NCBI RefSeq assembly: GCF_051912485.1
Contig: NZ_CP196822.1
Span: 1,240,001 to 1,304,000, forward strand
Reading direction: 5' to 3'
Origin: Nitrobacter sp051912485
GTDB taxonomy: Bacteria > Pseudomonadota > Alphaproteobacteria > Rhizobiales > Xanthobacteraceae
DNA: 64,000 nucleotides
Position 1 is the stretch's first letter. Each line of letters begins with the position of its first letter. Shown here piece by piece: positions 7,794 through 17,050 of this stretch. The notes below the pieces were generated by a model, which had not been told where the DNA came from, did not search any database, and saw only the letters and a program-made list of their open reading frames with translations. A program made the position numbers and the translations under genes.

Positions 7794-10129
7794 GATTTGC
7801 CCTTCTTCGGTTTGCCGGTCTTGCTCTTGCCCGGCTTGCGCGGTTTGCGGCCCGGATGGGCCTTCGAATGGACTTTGGATTGCCCCGCGCCCTGCGGACC
7901 ACGTGGCCCCTTCCTGTTCCGCCCGCTGCGCGGGCGAGGGGCGCGTGACCCGGCATGGCCCCCGGATAGGAGTTCGAAACGCAGAGCACCAGCTAAGGGT
8001 ACAGCTTCTACCAGACGAACCTCGACTACGTCACCTAGCTTGTGCATGGAACCGCTGCGCGAGCCGACCAGCGCATGGCGGGTCTCGTCGTAGTTGAAAT
8101 ATTCCGTGCCCAGGGACCGGATCGGGATCAGCCCGTCGGCGCCGGTATCGGTCAGTTTCACGAACAGTCCCGCGCGGGTTACCCCTGAAATCCGGCCCTC
8201 GAAGATATTGCCGATGCGGTCGGCAAGGAAATGCGCGATCAGGCGATCGGCGGTCTCGCGCTCGGCCTTCATGGCGCGGCGCTCGGTGACGGAAATCTGT
8301 GCGGCGACTTCTGCCAGCGTCTCGGCAGTCTCGGCATCCGGCAGCGCGCCGTCGCCAAGACCGAGCGCCCGGATCAGGGCGCGATGCACAATCAGGTCGG
8401 CGTATCGCCTGATCGGAGACGTGAAATGCGCGTAGCGTCGCAGGTTCAGGCCGAAGTGACCGTAGTTCTCCGCGGAATATTCAGCCTGCGCCTGCGACCG
8501 AAGCACCACCTCGTTCACCAGCAACTCGGAGTCATGGCCCTTGACCTGATCGAGTACGCGATTGAACAACTCGGGCCTCAGCGCGCCGCTCTTGGCGAAG
8601 GACATGTCGAGCGTCTTGAGGAATTCCCGAAGGTTGTGGACCTTTTCCACCGTCGGTTCGTCATGGACACGATAGATCAGCGGCAGGTCTTTCTTCTCCA
8701 GCATCTCGGCAGCAGCAACATTGGCGAGGATCATGAATTCCTCGATCAGCCGATGGGCGTCGCGCCGCTCCGGCACGATGACGCGATCAACCGTGCCGTC
8801 TGCCTTCAGGAGAATCTTGCGCTCGGGTAGCTCGAGATCGAGCGGATCGCGCTCGTCGCGCGCGCGCTTCACCAGCGCATAGGCCGCGTAGAGCGGCTTC
8901 AGGATCGGCGCGAGCAGGGGGCCGGTGGCATCATCGGGGTTGCCGTCGATCGCGGCCTGCGCCTGCGCGTAATTCAACTTTGCCGCCGAGCGCATCAGAA
9001 TGCGATGAAACGTATGCGAGCGCTTGCGGCCGTCGGGACCGATCACCATGCGCACGGCGAGAGCCCCGCGTGCTTGTCCCGGCACCAGTGAGCAGAGATC
9101 GTTGGAGATACGCTCCGGCAGCATCGGCACCACGCGATCGGGGAAATAAACCGAATTGCCGCGCTTCAGCGCATCATGGTCCAGCGCCGATTCAGGCCGC
9201 ACGTAATAGGCAACGTCAGCGATGGCGACGGTGACGATCGCGCCACCCTTGTTGTTCGGATCATCGTCGGGTGTCGCGTGAACCGCGTCGTCGTGATCCT
9301 TGGCATCGGGCGGATCGATGGTCACGAGCGGCAGTGCGCGCCAGTCTTCGCGGCCCTGCAGGGTCGCGGGATTCGCAGCCTCCGCTTCGCGCAAGGCAGC
9401 CGGCGCGAACGCCTGCGGAATATCATGCGTGTGGATCGCGATCAGGCTGACGGCCTTTTCGGTCGCGAGCGAGCCTAGCCGTTCCTTCACCTTGCCCGAC
9501 GCAAGACCGAAACCGCGGGTACGCACAAGTTCGACGCTGACCAGATCGCCGTCCTCCGCACCGGCGCTGTCGGTTTTCGCGATGTTCAATTCGCGCCCCG
9601 CCTGTTTCTTGTCGACCGGCACGAGGCGACCGCCGCCCTGAGGCAGGGCGCGGTAGATGCCGAGGATGCGCGAGCGGGTGTGATCGATCACCTTGATGAC
9701 GCGAGCGCAATAACGTGCGGAGTCGTCCGGCTCCATCGCTTCAATGCGAAGCAGCGCGCGGTCGCCGACGCCGACCGCGGTGCCGGGCTTGGCGCGGCGC
9801 GGCACATGAATGCGGATTTTCGGCGGAGTGCCTGCTTCCTCGTCCCATTCGGTCGGCGTAGCGAGAAGTTCGCCGTCGCTATCGCGTCCGGTGATATCGG
9901 CCATCAGCGTCGGCGGCAGCGTTTCCGCCTGATGCAGCTTGCGCCCCTGTTTGACGATCGTGCCGTCGCCCGCGAGATCGCGCAGGATTTGCTTGAGTTC
10001 GATGCGATCGGAGTTCTTCAAGCCGAACTCGCGGGCGATCTCGCGTGTTCCGGCTTGTCCCGGATGCGTGCGGATGAAGGCGACGATGCTCTCGCGGTCT
10101 GGAAAAGGCCTGTCGCGCGGTTTGCTCAC
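7790..10129 (-). CDS. rnr: Ribonuclease R
   Basis: 3'-5' exoribonuclease of the RNB family that degrades structured RNA. Order: N-terminal winged-helix segment (about 10-60), cold-shock domains, RNB catalytic domain with the acidic cluster DPPDAKDHDDAVHA, S1 domain near the C-terminus (FVKLTDTGADGLIP) and a Lys/Arg/Gly-rich basic tail of about 50 residues. I place the start at a GTG at 10129 (MSKPRDRPFPDRES), one base beyond the topA stop; a longer frame reaching 10210 would overlap topA by 80 bases. Length is then 779 residues. It follows topA and leads into DUF983. Confidence 0.93.
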   Translation of the reverse strand: MSKPRDRPFPDRESIVAFIRTHPGQAGTREIAREFGLKNSDRIELKQILRDLAGDGTIVKQGRKLHQAETLPPTLMADITGRDSDGELLATPTEWDEEAGTPPKIRIHVPRRAKPGTAVGVGDRALLRIEAMEPDDSARYCARVIKVIDHTRSRILGIYRALPQGGGRLVPVDKKQAGRELNIAKTDSAGAEDGDLVSVELVRTRGFGLASGKVKERLGSLATEKAVSLIAIHTHDIPQAFAPAALREAEAANPATLQGREDWRALPLVTIDPPDAKDHDDAVHATPDDDPNNKGGAIVTVAIADVAYYVRPESALDHDALKRGNSVYFPDRVVPMLPERISNDLCSLVPGQARGALAVRMVIGPDGRKRSHTFHRILMRSAAKLNYAQAQAAIDGNPDDATGPLLAPILKPLYAAYALVKRARDERDPLDLELPERKILLKADGTVDRVIVPERRDAHRLIEEFMILANVAAAEMLEKKDLPLIYRVHDEPTVEKVHNLREFLKTLDMSFAKSGALRPELFNRVLDQVKGHDSELLVNEVVLRSQAQAEYSAENYGHFGLNLRRYAHFTSPIRRYADLIVHRALIRALGLGDGALPDAETAETLAEVAAQISVTERRAMKAERETADRLIAHFLADRIGNIFEGRISGVTRAGLFVKLTDTGADGLIPIRSLGTEYFNYDETRHALVGSRSGSMHKLGDVVEVRLVEAVPLAGALRFELLSGGHAGSRAPRPRSGRNRKGPRGPQGAGQSKVHSKAHPGRKPRKPGKSKTGKPKKGKS

Positions 10130-10130
10130 A

Positions 10131-12854
10131 TCAGCCGTTCTTGCCAGCACTCTTCTTTGCGGGCGCTTTGACTGTGTTGGCCGGTGGTTTGGCCGCAGCG
10201 ATCGAACCACGCGCGTTGCTCACCGCGTCGGACTTCGGTTTGACAGAGGTCTGTTTCGAAGTCGCCTTTTTGGCCGGCTTCGCTGCAACGGTCTTGCCTG
10301 TCTTTTCAGCGGGCTTGGCTTTCTTTGCCGCGCGCTTCGGCTTGCCGCCGCCCTTGGCAGCGCGCTCGTCGATCAGCACGATGGCTTCGGGCAAGGTGAT
10401 GGTATCCGGCGTCTTGTCGCTCGGAAGGGTGGCGTTGATGCCGCCAGCGGAGACGTAGGCGCCGTATCGCCCGTTCTTCACTACCACGCCACCGAGAGTG
10501 GGATGGTCGCCTAGCGGCTTGCCCGGATCGGCGCCAAAGCGCCGGCTCGGTCCCTTTGCGATTTTTTCCGCGATCAGCGTCACCGCGCGGTTGAGGCCGA
10601 TGTCGAACACCTCATCGCCGGCTTCAAGACTCGCATAGGTTTTTTCATGCCGTACGAACGGACCGAAGCGGCCGATGCCGGCGGTGATCGGCTCGCCGGT
10701 CTCCGGATGTTTGCCAATCTCGCGCGGCAGCGAAAGTAGCTTCACGGCGAGGTCCAGCTCCATGTCGGCGGGCGACGTGTTTTTCGGAATGCCCGCGCGT
10801 TTCGGCTTTTCGCCTTCGCCATAATCGCTGGGTTCGCCGAGTTGGATGTAGGGTCCGAAGCGGCCGGATTTCACCGTGACATCGAGACCGCTCTGCGGAT
10901 CCTTACCGAGAACGCGATCGCCGCCGGCATCGCCATCGGCGGCGAGGGGACGGGTATAGCGGCACTCCGGGTAGTTGGAGCAGCCGACGAACGCGCCGAA
11001 CTTTCCGGCCTTGAGGTTCAGTTTTCCGGTTCCGCAGGTGGGGCACTGGCGCGGATCGCCGCCATCCTCGCGCGGCGCATAGATGTGCGGCCCGAGCATG
11101 TTGTCGAGCACGTCGAGCACTTCGGAAACGCGAACATCCTTGATCTCATTGACGACGCCGATGAAGTCGTTCCAGAAATCCTTCAGGACCTGCTGCCACG
11201 ACACCTCGTTATTCGAAATGCGATCGAGCTGCTCCTCGAGATTGGCGGTGAAGTCGTATTCGACATAGCGCGCGAAGAAGTTTTCGAGGAACGCGACGAC
11301 GACGCGGCCCTTGTCTTCGCCGTAGAGCCGCTTCTTTTCCAGTTTGACGTAACCGCGATCCTTGAGCACCTGCAGGATCGAGGCGTAGGTCGAGGGTCGG
11401 CCGATGCCGAGTTCCTCCATACGCTTGACCAGCGAGGCTTCCGAGAAGCGCGGCGGCGGTTCTGTGAAATGCTGGGTGACGCCGAGGTTCTCGCGCTTCA
11501 GCGCTTCGCCTTCGCTCACAGCGGGAAGGCGACGGCCGTCCTCGTCTTCCTCATCGTCGCGGCCTTCCTGATACAGCGCCAGGAAGCCGTCGAACTTGAT
11601 AACTTGGCCGCTGGCGCGCAGCTCCAGCGTGCGCGCGCCGGCCTTGGCCGCGATGTCGACGGTGGTGCGTTCCAGTTCCGCCGATTCCATCTGGCTGGCG
11701 ATGGTCCGCGTCCAGATCAACTCATAGAGTCTCGCCTGATCGGAATCGAGACGCCGCTTCATATCCGCAGGACGGCGCGACAGGTCGGTCGGACGGATCG
11801 CCTCATGGGCTTCCTGCGCGTTCTTGGCCTTGGTCTGATACTGGCGCGGTGCGTCCGGCACGTAGGCGTTGCCATAATCCTCGCCGATCACCTTGCGCGC
11901 TTGCGTGATCGCCGAGCCGTCGATCTGTACGCCGTCGGTTCGCATATAAGTGATGAGGCCGGTGGTCTCGCCGCCGATGTCGATGCCTTCATAGAGCCGT
12001 TGCGCGATCCGCATCGTATGCGCCGGCGCAAAGCCAAGCTTACGGCTGGCCTCCTGCTGCAGCGTCGAGGTGGTAAAGGGTGCCTGCGGATTGCGGCGCG
12101 CCGGTTTCGCCTCGACGCTCGACACGGTGAAATTGGCGGCCTCGATCGCCTTTCTGAAATCCTCGGCCTCGGCGCCGCTGCCGATGTCGAGCCGCTGAAT
12201 TTTCTTGCCGTCGGCACCGACGAGGCGGGCTTCGAAAGTTTCGCTGCGCGGGGTCGCCAGTGTCGCGATCAGCGACCAGTATTCGCGCGCAACGAATTTC
12301 TCGATCTCGAGCTCGCGGTCGCAGACCAGCCGCAACGCGACCGACTGCACGCGGCCTGCCGAGCGTGCGCCAGGCAGCTTGCGCCACAGCACCGGGGAGA
12401 GGGTGAAGCCGACCAGATAGTCGAGCGCACGGCGCGCCATGTAGGCGTCGACCAGCGCGCCGTCGATCTGGCGCGGATTCTTCATCGCGTCGGTGACGGC
12501 CTGCTTGGTGATGGCGTTGAAGACGACGCGCTCGATTTTCTGATCCTTCAGCGCGCGCTTCTGCTTGAGCACCTCGAGCACGTGCCACGAGATCGCCTCA
12601 CCCTCACGATCGGGGTCGGTGGCCAGGATGAGCTTGTCGGCGCCCTTGAGCGATTTGGCGATGTCATTGAGTTGGCCGACGGCCTTGGGATCGATCTCCC
12701 AGATCATCTGAAAATTGGCCTCGGGGTCGACCGATCCATTTTTGGCCGGAAGGTCGCGGACGTGACCAAACGACGCCAGCACCTCGTAGGAAGCGCCTAG
12801 ATATTTATTGATCGTCTTGGCCTTGGCAGGCGACTCAACAATGACGATATTCAT
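10131..12854 (-). CDS. topA: DNA topoisomerase I
   Basis: 907-residue type IA topoisomerase that relaxes negative supercoils. The TOPRIM domain has DPDREGEAISWH; the catalytic Tyr is in GLITYMRTDG; and a C4 zinc ribbon follows (CPTCGTGKL, then CSNYPECRY). Further C-terminal repeats and a Lys/Ala/Pro-rich tail of about 90 residues complete the protein. The start MNIVIVESPAKAKTINKYLG is canonical. It is the first gene of a minus-strand run with rnr, DUF983, Nudix and rpmG. Confidence 0.97.
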   Translation of the reverse strand: MNIVIVESPAKAKTINKYLGASYEVLASFGHVRDLPAKNGSVDPEANFQMIWEIDPKAVGQLNDIAKSLKGADKLILATDPDREGEAISWHVLEVLKQKRALKDQKIERVVFNAITKQAVTDAMKNPRQIDGALVDAYMARRALDYLVGFTLSPVLWRKLPGARSAGRVQSVALRLVCDRELEIEKFVAREYWSLIATLATPRSETFEARLVGADGKKIQRLDIGSGAEAEDFRKAIEAANFTVSSVEAKPARRNPQAPFTTSTLQQEASRKLGFAPAHTMRIAQRLYEGIDIGGETTGLITYMRTDGVQIDGSAITQARKVIGEDYGNAYVPDAPRQYQTKAKNAQEAHEAIRPTDLSRRPADMKRRLDSDQARLYELIWTRTIASQMESAELERTTVDIAAKAGARTLELRASGQVIKFDGFLALYQEGRDDEEDEDGRRLPAVSEGEALKRENLGVTQHFTEPPPRFSEASLVKRMEELGIGRPSTYASILQVLKDRGYVKLEKKRLYGEDKGRVVVAFLENFFARYVEYDFTANLEEQLDRISNNEVSWQQVLKDFWNDFIGVVNEIKDVRVSEVLDVLDNMLGPHIYAPREDGGDPRQCPTCGTGKLNLKAGKFGAFVGCSNYPECRYTRPLAADGDAGGDRVLGKDPQSGLDVTVKSGRFGPYIQLGEPSDYGEGEKPKRAGIPKNTSPADMELDLAVKLLSLPREIGKHPETGEPITAGIGRFGPFVRHEKTYASLEAGDEVFDIGLNRAVTLIAEKIAKGPSRRFGADPGKPLGDHPTLGGVVVKNGRYGAYVSAGGINATLPSDKTPDTITLPEAIVLIDERAAKGGGKPKRAAKKAKPAEKTGKTVAAKPAKKATSKQTSVKPKSDAVSNARGSIAAAKPPANTVKAPAKKSAGKNG

Positions 12855-12994
12855 GTTATTCCAATGGCTTATTTGGAAATTCGAAGCCAGTTCCGCGAGA
12901 GCCGCGTCGGCCGTTTCGGGGCGAACATGGGTGCAGCGCGCCCTTAAGTCAAATACACTTGTGTGAAAACGTGCGAGTCCACCTTTCTTAAAGG

Positions 12995-13024
12995 TTGTAT
13001 TTTTTATACAATTTTACCTATAGT
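12995..13024 (+). promoter_or_regulatory. AT-rich promoter with overlapping dyad
   Basis: TTGTAT at 12995-13000 and TATAGT at 13019-13024 are separated by 18 bp and resemble -35/-10 elements for the small gene starting at 13094. The -35 box is the left arm of a dyad, TTGTAT-TTTTT-ATACAA (12995-13011), so a regulator bound there would cover the promoter. The patch is strikingly AT-rich against the surrounding GC-rich DNA. Confidence 0.5.
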
Positions 13025-13093
13025 TGTTCTCTCATGAAGGGTAATGGAGCCTGACGCAGCTTCCGCCTTGTCATGACGAGAGGAGTCTCCGGG

Positions 13094-13327
13094 ATGAGGG
13101 GGCAACCAGACCGGAAAGAGGATTCCCGCGGCCACAGGGCCAGCGTGAGCGAACCCGCCGGTGACGGCGGTCCGGACGAGGCTGCGCGCTATCTGGCGGC
13201 TGCGGTCGCCGATCTCGGGCTGATTGCCCGGCGCCACGGCCTGGATACTCTCGGCTATCTGCTCGACATGGCGCAGATGGAAGCCGAAGAAATCGTCCGG
13301 CTCCGCGCTGCGCGCGACCGGGGCTGA
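13094..13327 (+). CDS. Small conserved hypothetical protein
   Basis: 77-residue protein. The N-terminal third is polar and low in complexity (RGQPDRKEDSRG). The rest is a predicted helical region: DEAARYLAAAVADLGLIARR, then LGYLLDMAQMEAEEIV. The start at 13094 has a GAGGAG eight bases upstream; an ATG at 13073 in the same frame has no such site. A promoter-like sequence lies about 70 bases upstream. There is no membrane segment or known motif. I believe it is a real gene from its ribosome site, promoter and helix pattern, but its function is unknown. It converges with the deacetylase gene. Confidence 0.65.
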   Translation: MRGQPDRKEDSRGHRASVSEPAGDGGPDEAARYLAAAVADLGLIARRHGLDTLGYLLDMAQMEAEEIVRLRAARDRG

Positions 13328-13417
13328 TCGAGGGGCTTCAGGCCGGGTTTCGGTATCTAAGCAAGCCTTGGCTCGCGCCGTGGGCGCATGATCTTGGGCG
13401 TTCTTGCGGAACACGCG

Positions 13418-14713
13418 CTAGTGAAAACCGGGTCGTAACACCGGCAGACTTCCGGGGAGGGCGCGCTTCGCGGCGCTCGCATCGGTGGAAATCGACTGCA
13501 CGTTTTCATCGACGTCATCGGCGCGACGACTTGTCCCGACGATTGGCTTGGCGTGATGCTGTAGCGGAATGACGGCCCTGAGCGGCACGACGGATTTTTC
13601 CTGGATAGCGAATACAGTCTGTGCAGGCACGGGAAACGTGTCGGTGGCGTTGCCAGCGACCACCGCCGATTGGCGCGGCCATGGTGCTTCTTCCGGCAGC
13701 GGGACGGCACCGCGCACGAAGCGCCGTGAGCGGTCGAAAGCCTCCGGCAAAAGCACCAGCTTGCCGTCGCGCAGGTCGGAATCCGAGATCGCCGGAGCGG
13801 GGAGCGTGCCGGTGTTTGCAAAGCTGAAGCTCGGCACTTTGGGCCAATGCGAGATCGCGACCGTTTCCGAGGCCGGATGCGACTGCCAGTCCTGCGGTGC
13901 GGTCGGTGTCTTCGGCAGATCGGGCGTAGCCGGTACCACGTGCACGATGCGATAGCCGCGCTCCTTCAGCGTACGGAGAATCCTGGGCAGCGCGGCCACT
14001 GTCCGCGCCTGGATGTCGTGCAACAGCAAAATGCCTTTGCCCTTGGCCTCGATCCGGCTGATTGCGAGCTGATAGACGCGATCGGCCGAGATATGCCGCC
14101 AGTCGTCCGCCGGGAAGTCGGCGCTCCAGACCTGAATGCCTTTCGACTCCAGGTAATCCTCGACACCCTTCGCCCGCAGCAGGCCGGGAATGCGCATGAA
14201 CGGCGCCACAGACGCAGGGTCGCCCAATGCGGCCGCCGCGGAAGCGATGCCATCGTCGATTTCCTGCCGCGCCCGTTCGATCGGCATTCGGTTCATGCTG
14301 AGCGGATGGGTCTGCGAGTGGGTGCCGATGGAATGACCGGCCGCCAACACCCGGCGGAGGTCTTGCGGATAGTCGTGCGCCATCCGGCCGATCGTAAAGA
14401 AGGTCGCCTTCACGCACTCACGAGCGAGGATATCGAGAACCTGAAGGCTGTGCGGCGGCAGCGGGCCATCATCGAAGGTCAGCACCACCTCGTGATCCCG
14501 GAGCGGCAACGTTTCCGGATATTGCATGGTGCCGATACGGGGATGTTCGCGCGGGTCCACGACCAGCGTCCGCGAGGTTCCAAGCGCATTGGGATTGCCG
14601 GGACAGTCGCTGGCCCGGGCGGGAAATGCCGCGAATCCCAAGGTGACGGCGAGCAAGCCGAGGCAAAGTATCCGCTGCGGCCTGAGCCAGGCTCCGTTGA
14701 ACGTCTTTGCCAT
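13418..14713 (-). CDS. Secreted polysaccharide deacetylase with C-terminal extension
   Basis: 431-residue exported NodB-homology (carbohydrate esterase 4) protein. A signal peptide spans about residues 1-34. The mature N-terminus reads SDCPGNPNALGTSRTL, shared with its paralogue at 14790. The CE4 motifs are present: TFDDGP, HSIGTHSQTH, MRIPG, ADFPADDW and GILLLHD, so the metal site and catalytic base look intact. After about residue 260 comes a Pro/Ala/Arg-rich tail of about 170 residues with no recognised domain, absent from the paralogue. The likely role is deacetylation of peptidoglycan or an exopolysaccharide; the substrate is not evident. Confidence 0.9.
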   Translation of the reverse strand: MAKTFNGAWLRPQRILCLGLLAVTLGFAAFPARASDCPGNPNALGTSRTLVVDPREHPRIGTMQYPETLPLRDHEVVLTFDDGPLPPHSLQVLDILARECVKATFFTIGRMAHDYPQDLRRVLAAGHSIGTHSQTHPLSMNRMPIERARQEIDDGIASAAAALGDPASVAPFMRIPGLLRAKGVEDYLESKGIQVWSADFPADDWRHISADRVYQLAISRIEAKGKGILLLHDIQARTVAALPRILRTLKERGYRIVHVVPATPDLPKTPTAPQDWQSHPASETVAISHWPKVPSFSFANTGTLPAPAISDSDLRDGKLVLLPEAFDRSRRFVRGAVPLPEEAPWPRQSAVVAGNATDTFPVPAQTVFAIQEKSVVPLRAVIPLQHHAKPIVGTSRRADDVDENVQSISTDASAAKRALPGSLPVLRPGFH

Positions 14714-14789
14714 TCGAAAAATACCTTCGCACCGCCAATTTTAGCCCGAAACTACCGGCCAGGCGATGAATACCGCCTTAACTCATCGG

Positions 14790-15581
14790 CTAGTGGATGT
14801 TCCGGCTGTCGTCGGCGTGTTTTTCCGCGCCTTTCGGCTTCGGGACGACATGAACCACGCGATAGCCGTTGACGCGCAGGTATTTCAGGAAATCGGGCAG
14901 CATGGCAGCGGTTTGCGCGCGGATGTCGTGAAACAGGATGATACCCTTCCGCGCAGCTTTCAACCGGCCGGTGATCAACTTCAATTCATCCTGCGGGGTC
15001 ATTGGCAGCCAGTCGCTCGCCCAGAAATCGGCGCCGAACACGACGATTCCTCGGGCTTGCAGCATATCGAGCAACTCGGGCGTCGACTCGAAGTACGGAA
15101 ATCGGAAAAACGGGGTGCTCGGGATACTCGTCGCCTTGCCATTGAGGGCGGCTTCGTCCGCCGCGATTCCGCGGTCGATGTTGTCCTTGGCGGCTTCAAA
15201 AGTCATCGCATTGAGGTGCGGATGCGACGAGCTGTGGTGCCCTAGCGTATGGCCGCCCGCTGCAGCTTTCTTGACGAGGCCCGGCAACGCCTGCGAATTC
15301 CTGCCGACCTGAAAAAAGGTTGCGAGGACGCATTCGCGAGCGAGCGCCGCCAGAATCCGCGGTGTTGTTGCCGCAGGCCCATCGTCGAAGGTGAGAACCA
15401 CTTCCTTGTCGTCGAGCGGAAGCGTTTGGGGAAAGCTCTTGAGCCCAATACGGGGATATTTGGCGGCATCGACCTCAAGGGTACGCGAAGTACCGAGCGT
15501 GCCCTGGCGCGGGCAGTCGCTGGCCCACGCCGCGGTGGTCCATGCAAAGAAAACGAGAAGCGTAACCCTCAACATGCTCAT
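14790..15581 (-). CDS. Secreted polysaccharide deacetylase
   Basis: 263-residue CE4/NodB-homology protein with a signal peptide (MSMLRVTLLVFFAWTTAAWA). The mature start is SDCPRQGTLGTSRTLEVD, and the active-site motifs TFDDGP, GHTLGHHSSSH, FRFPYF, ADFWASDW and GIILFHD are all present. It is upstream of, and parallel to, the larger paralogue at 13418 with a 76-base gap, so the pair looks like a tandem duplication followed by divergence. It lacks the long C-terminal tail of its neighbour. It may act on peptidoglycan, capsule or exopolysaccharide. Confidence 0.9.
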   Translation of the reverse strand: MSMLRVTLLVFFAWTTAAWASDCPRQGTLGTSRTLEVDAAKYPRIGLKSFPQTLPLDDKEVVLTFDDGPAATTPRILAALARECVLATFFQVGRNSQALPGLVKKAAAGGHTLGHHSSSHPHLNAMTFEAAKDNIDRGIAADEAALNGKATSIPSTPFFRFPYFESTPELLDMLQARGIVVFGADFWASDWLPMTPQDELKLITGRLKAARKGIILFHDIRAQTAAMLPDFLKYLRVNGYRVVHVVPKPKGAEKHADDSRNIH

Positions 15582-15728
15582 GGGCTGTTCCGGACCAGCA
15601 GTGCGTCATCGTTTAGACGTGTATCGCTGCGTTCAGTATAGCCTGTTGGTGATCACCACGGCGATTGTCCTCCTGTTCACCGGGCCTTAACGCACATCGT
15701 TGACCATCCGCTTGAGTCGGGGGTGGTC

Positions 15729-16055
15729 ATGCAGCGCTTGCGTTTGAAAGCGGACGGACGGATCGTGGAAATCCGCGATGGGCAAGAGTTTCCGCTTGCG
15801 CCGGTCATGCCCGTCGCCAGTTCCGCTCCGGCAGGCTTGGCGTCTGACACGGTACCGGAGGTGAGAAGCCTGCGTCAGCGGGCGCGTCTGACCCAGGTCG
15901 AATTCGCGGCGCGACTAGGCGTTCCCGTTGAAACCATCCGGAACTGGGAGCAGGGCAAGCGGATGCCGCGAGGACCCGCGCGCGCACTTCTTGCGGTCAT
16001 TGCGCACGCGCCCGAAACCGTGTTCGCTGCCCTCGAAGGACATATCGGCGGTTAA
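15729..16055 (+). CDS. Orphan XRE-type helix-turn-helix protein, antitoxin-like
   Basis: 108-residue DNA-binding protein. The first 45 residues are a variable arm. They are followed by an HTH (VRSLRQRARLTQVEFAARLG, VPVETIRNWEQGKRMPRGPA) and a short helix (LLAVIAHAPETVFAAL). The TIRNWEQGxRxPxGPA signature is that of HigA/NadS-type antitoxins, which usually partner a RelE/HigB toxin. No toxin-like gene is adjacent: upstream is a deacetylase, downstream an aldo/keto reductase. ATG 15729 is chosen over the in-frame GTG at 15723 because of a G-rich stretch just upstream. Confidence 0.8.
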   Translation: MQRLRLKADGRIVEIRDGQEFPLAPVMPVASSAPAGLASDTVPEVRSLRQRARLTQVEFAARLGVPVETIRNWEQGKRMPRGPARALLAVIAHAPETVFAALEGHIGG

Positions 16056-16144
16056 GAAGTCGGCCGCGCTTGGGGTTCCTGCGGCGGCATAATATTCGCG
16101 CAAAGTTTAGCTTACTCTGGGCGTGATCGCCGGAGGAAATTGCG

Positions 16145-16963
16145 ATGCAGTTCATTGAAGCCAATGGCGCGCGCATTCCGGCCATCGGACTTGGAACATG
16201 GGAGCTTCGCGGGCGGACCTGCGCACGTCTCGTCGAGCAGGCGCTCAGGTTCGGCTATCGCCATATCGACACTGCCCAGATGTATGAGAACGAACGCGAA
16301 GTTGGCGAAGGCCTGCGCGCCTCCGGCATCGATCGTAATGATGTTTTCGTCACGACCAAGGTCTGGACGACGCATTTCGCGCCCAACGATCTCGAGCGGT
16401 CCGTGAAGGAAAGTCTCAAGCAACTGCGCCTGGCGCAGATCGATCTGGTGTTATTGCACTGGCCCAATCCGCGAATTCCGCTGTCGGAGACCTTGAGCGC
16501 GCTTGCCAACGTCAGGCGGCTTGGCATGGCGCGCCACATCGGCGTGTCGAACTTCACCGTTGCGCTGATCGAACAGGCGGTCGCGCTCTGTCCGGAGCCT
16601 CTGGTTTGCGATCAGGTCGAGTATCATCCGTATCTCGATCAGGCCAAGGTTCTGGAAGCCTGCCGGCGCCACGATATGACGCTTGTCGCCTATAGCCCTG
16701 TCGCCAAGGGGCGCATCAAGAACGATGAAGTGCTGGCCGGGATCGGAGCCGCTCACGGCAAGACAGCGGCACAGGTTTGCCTGCGCTGGCTCGTTCAGCA
16801 AAACGTGGCGGCGATTCCGCGGACATCGCGAATAGAACGGTTGTCGGAGAACATCGAGATTTTCGACTTCACGCTGACCGATGACGAGATGGCGCGGATA
16901 TCGGCGATGGGCAGCGCCAAAGGGCGCTTGACGGATTTCGGGTTTGCCCCGAAATGGGATTAA
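16145..16963 (+). CDS. Aldo/keto reductase
   Basis: 272-residue NADPH-dependent oxidoreductase with a TIM-barrel fold. The family signature GYRHIDTAQMYENEREVG carries the catalytic Asp and Tyr; the Lys is in VTTKVW and the His in LVLLHWPNP. The later IPRTSRIERLSENIEIFDF fits the cofactor loop. It resembles 2,5-diketo-D-gluconate reductases (DkgA/B type), but substrate range cannot be read from sequence. GGAGG lies at 16131-16135, ten bases before the ATG. Apparently monocistronic. Confidence 0.9.
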   Translation: MQFIEANGARIPAIGLGTWELRGRTCARLVEQALRFGYRHIDTAQMYENEREVGEGLRASGIDRNDVFVTTKVWTTHFAPNDLERSVKESLKQLRLAQIDLVLLHWPNPRIPLSETLSALANVRRLGMARHIGVSNFTVALIEQAVALCPEPLVCDQVEYHPYLDQAKVLEACRRHDMTLVAYSPVAKGRIKNDEVLAGIGAAHGKTAAQVCLRWLVQQNVAAIPRTSRIERLSENIEIFDFTLTDDEMARISAMGSAKGRLTDFGFAPKWD

Positions 16964-17050
16964 CTCACGGGACGCGCGATGAACTGCTGTTATTGATTTC
17001 AGCCTGCCGCTCGCGCATGCAGTGTGATCATTCCCCCACTGGCTGAATGC

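Noticed and set aside
10842..12800. 652-codon open frame on the plus strand opposite topA
   Set aside because: topA is unmistakable on the other strand; long antisense frames are common in GC-rich genes, and this one has no recognisable domain.
13418..15581. The two NodB-type proteins as Nod-factor synthesis genes
   Set aside because: No nodA, nodC or other nod genes and no nod box are near; the signal peptides point to secreted CE4 enzymes rather than cytoplasmic NodB.
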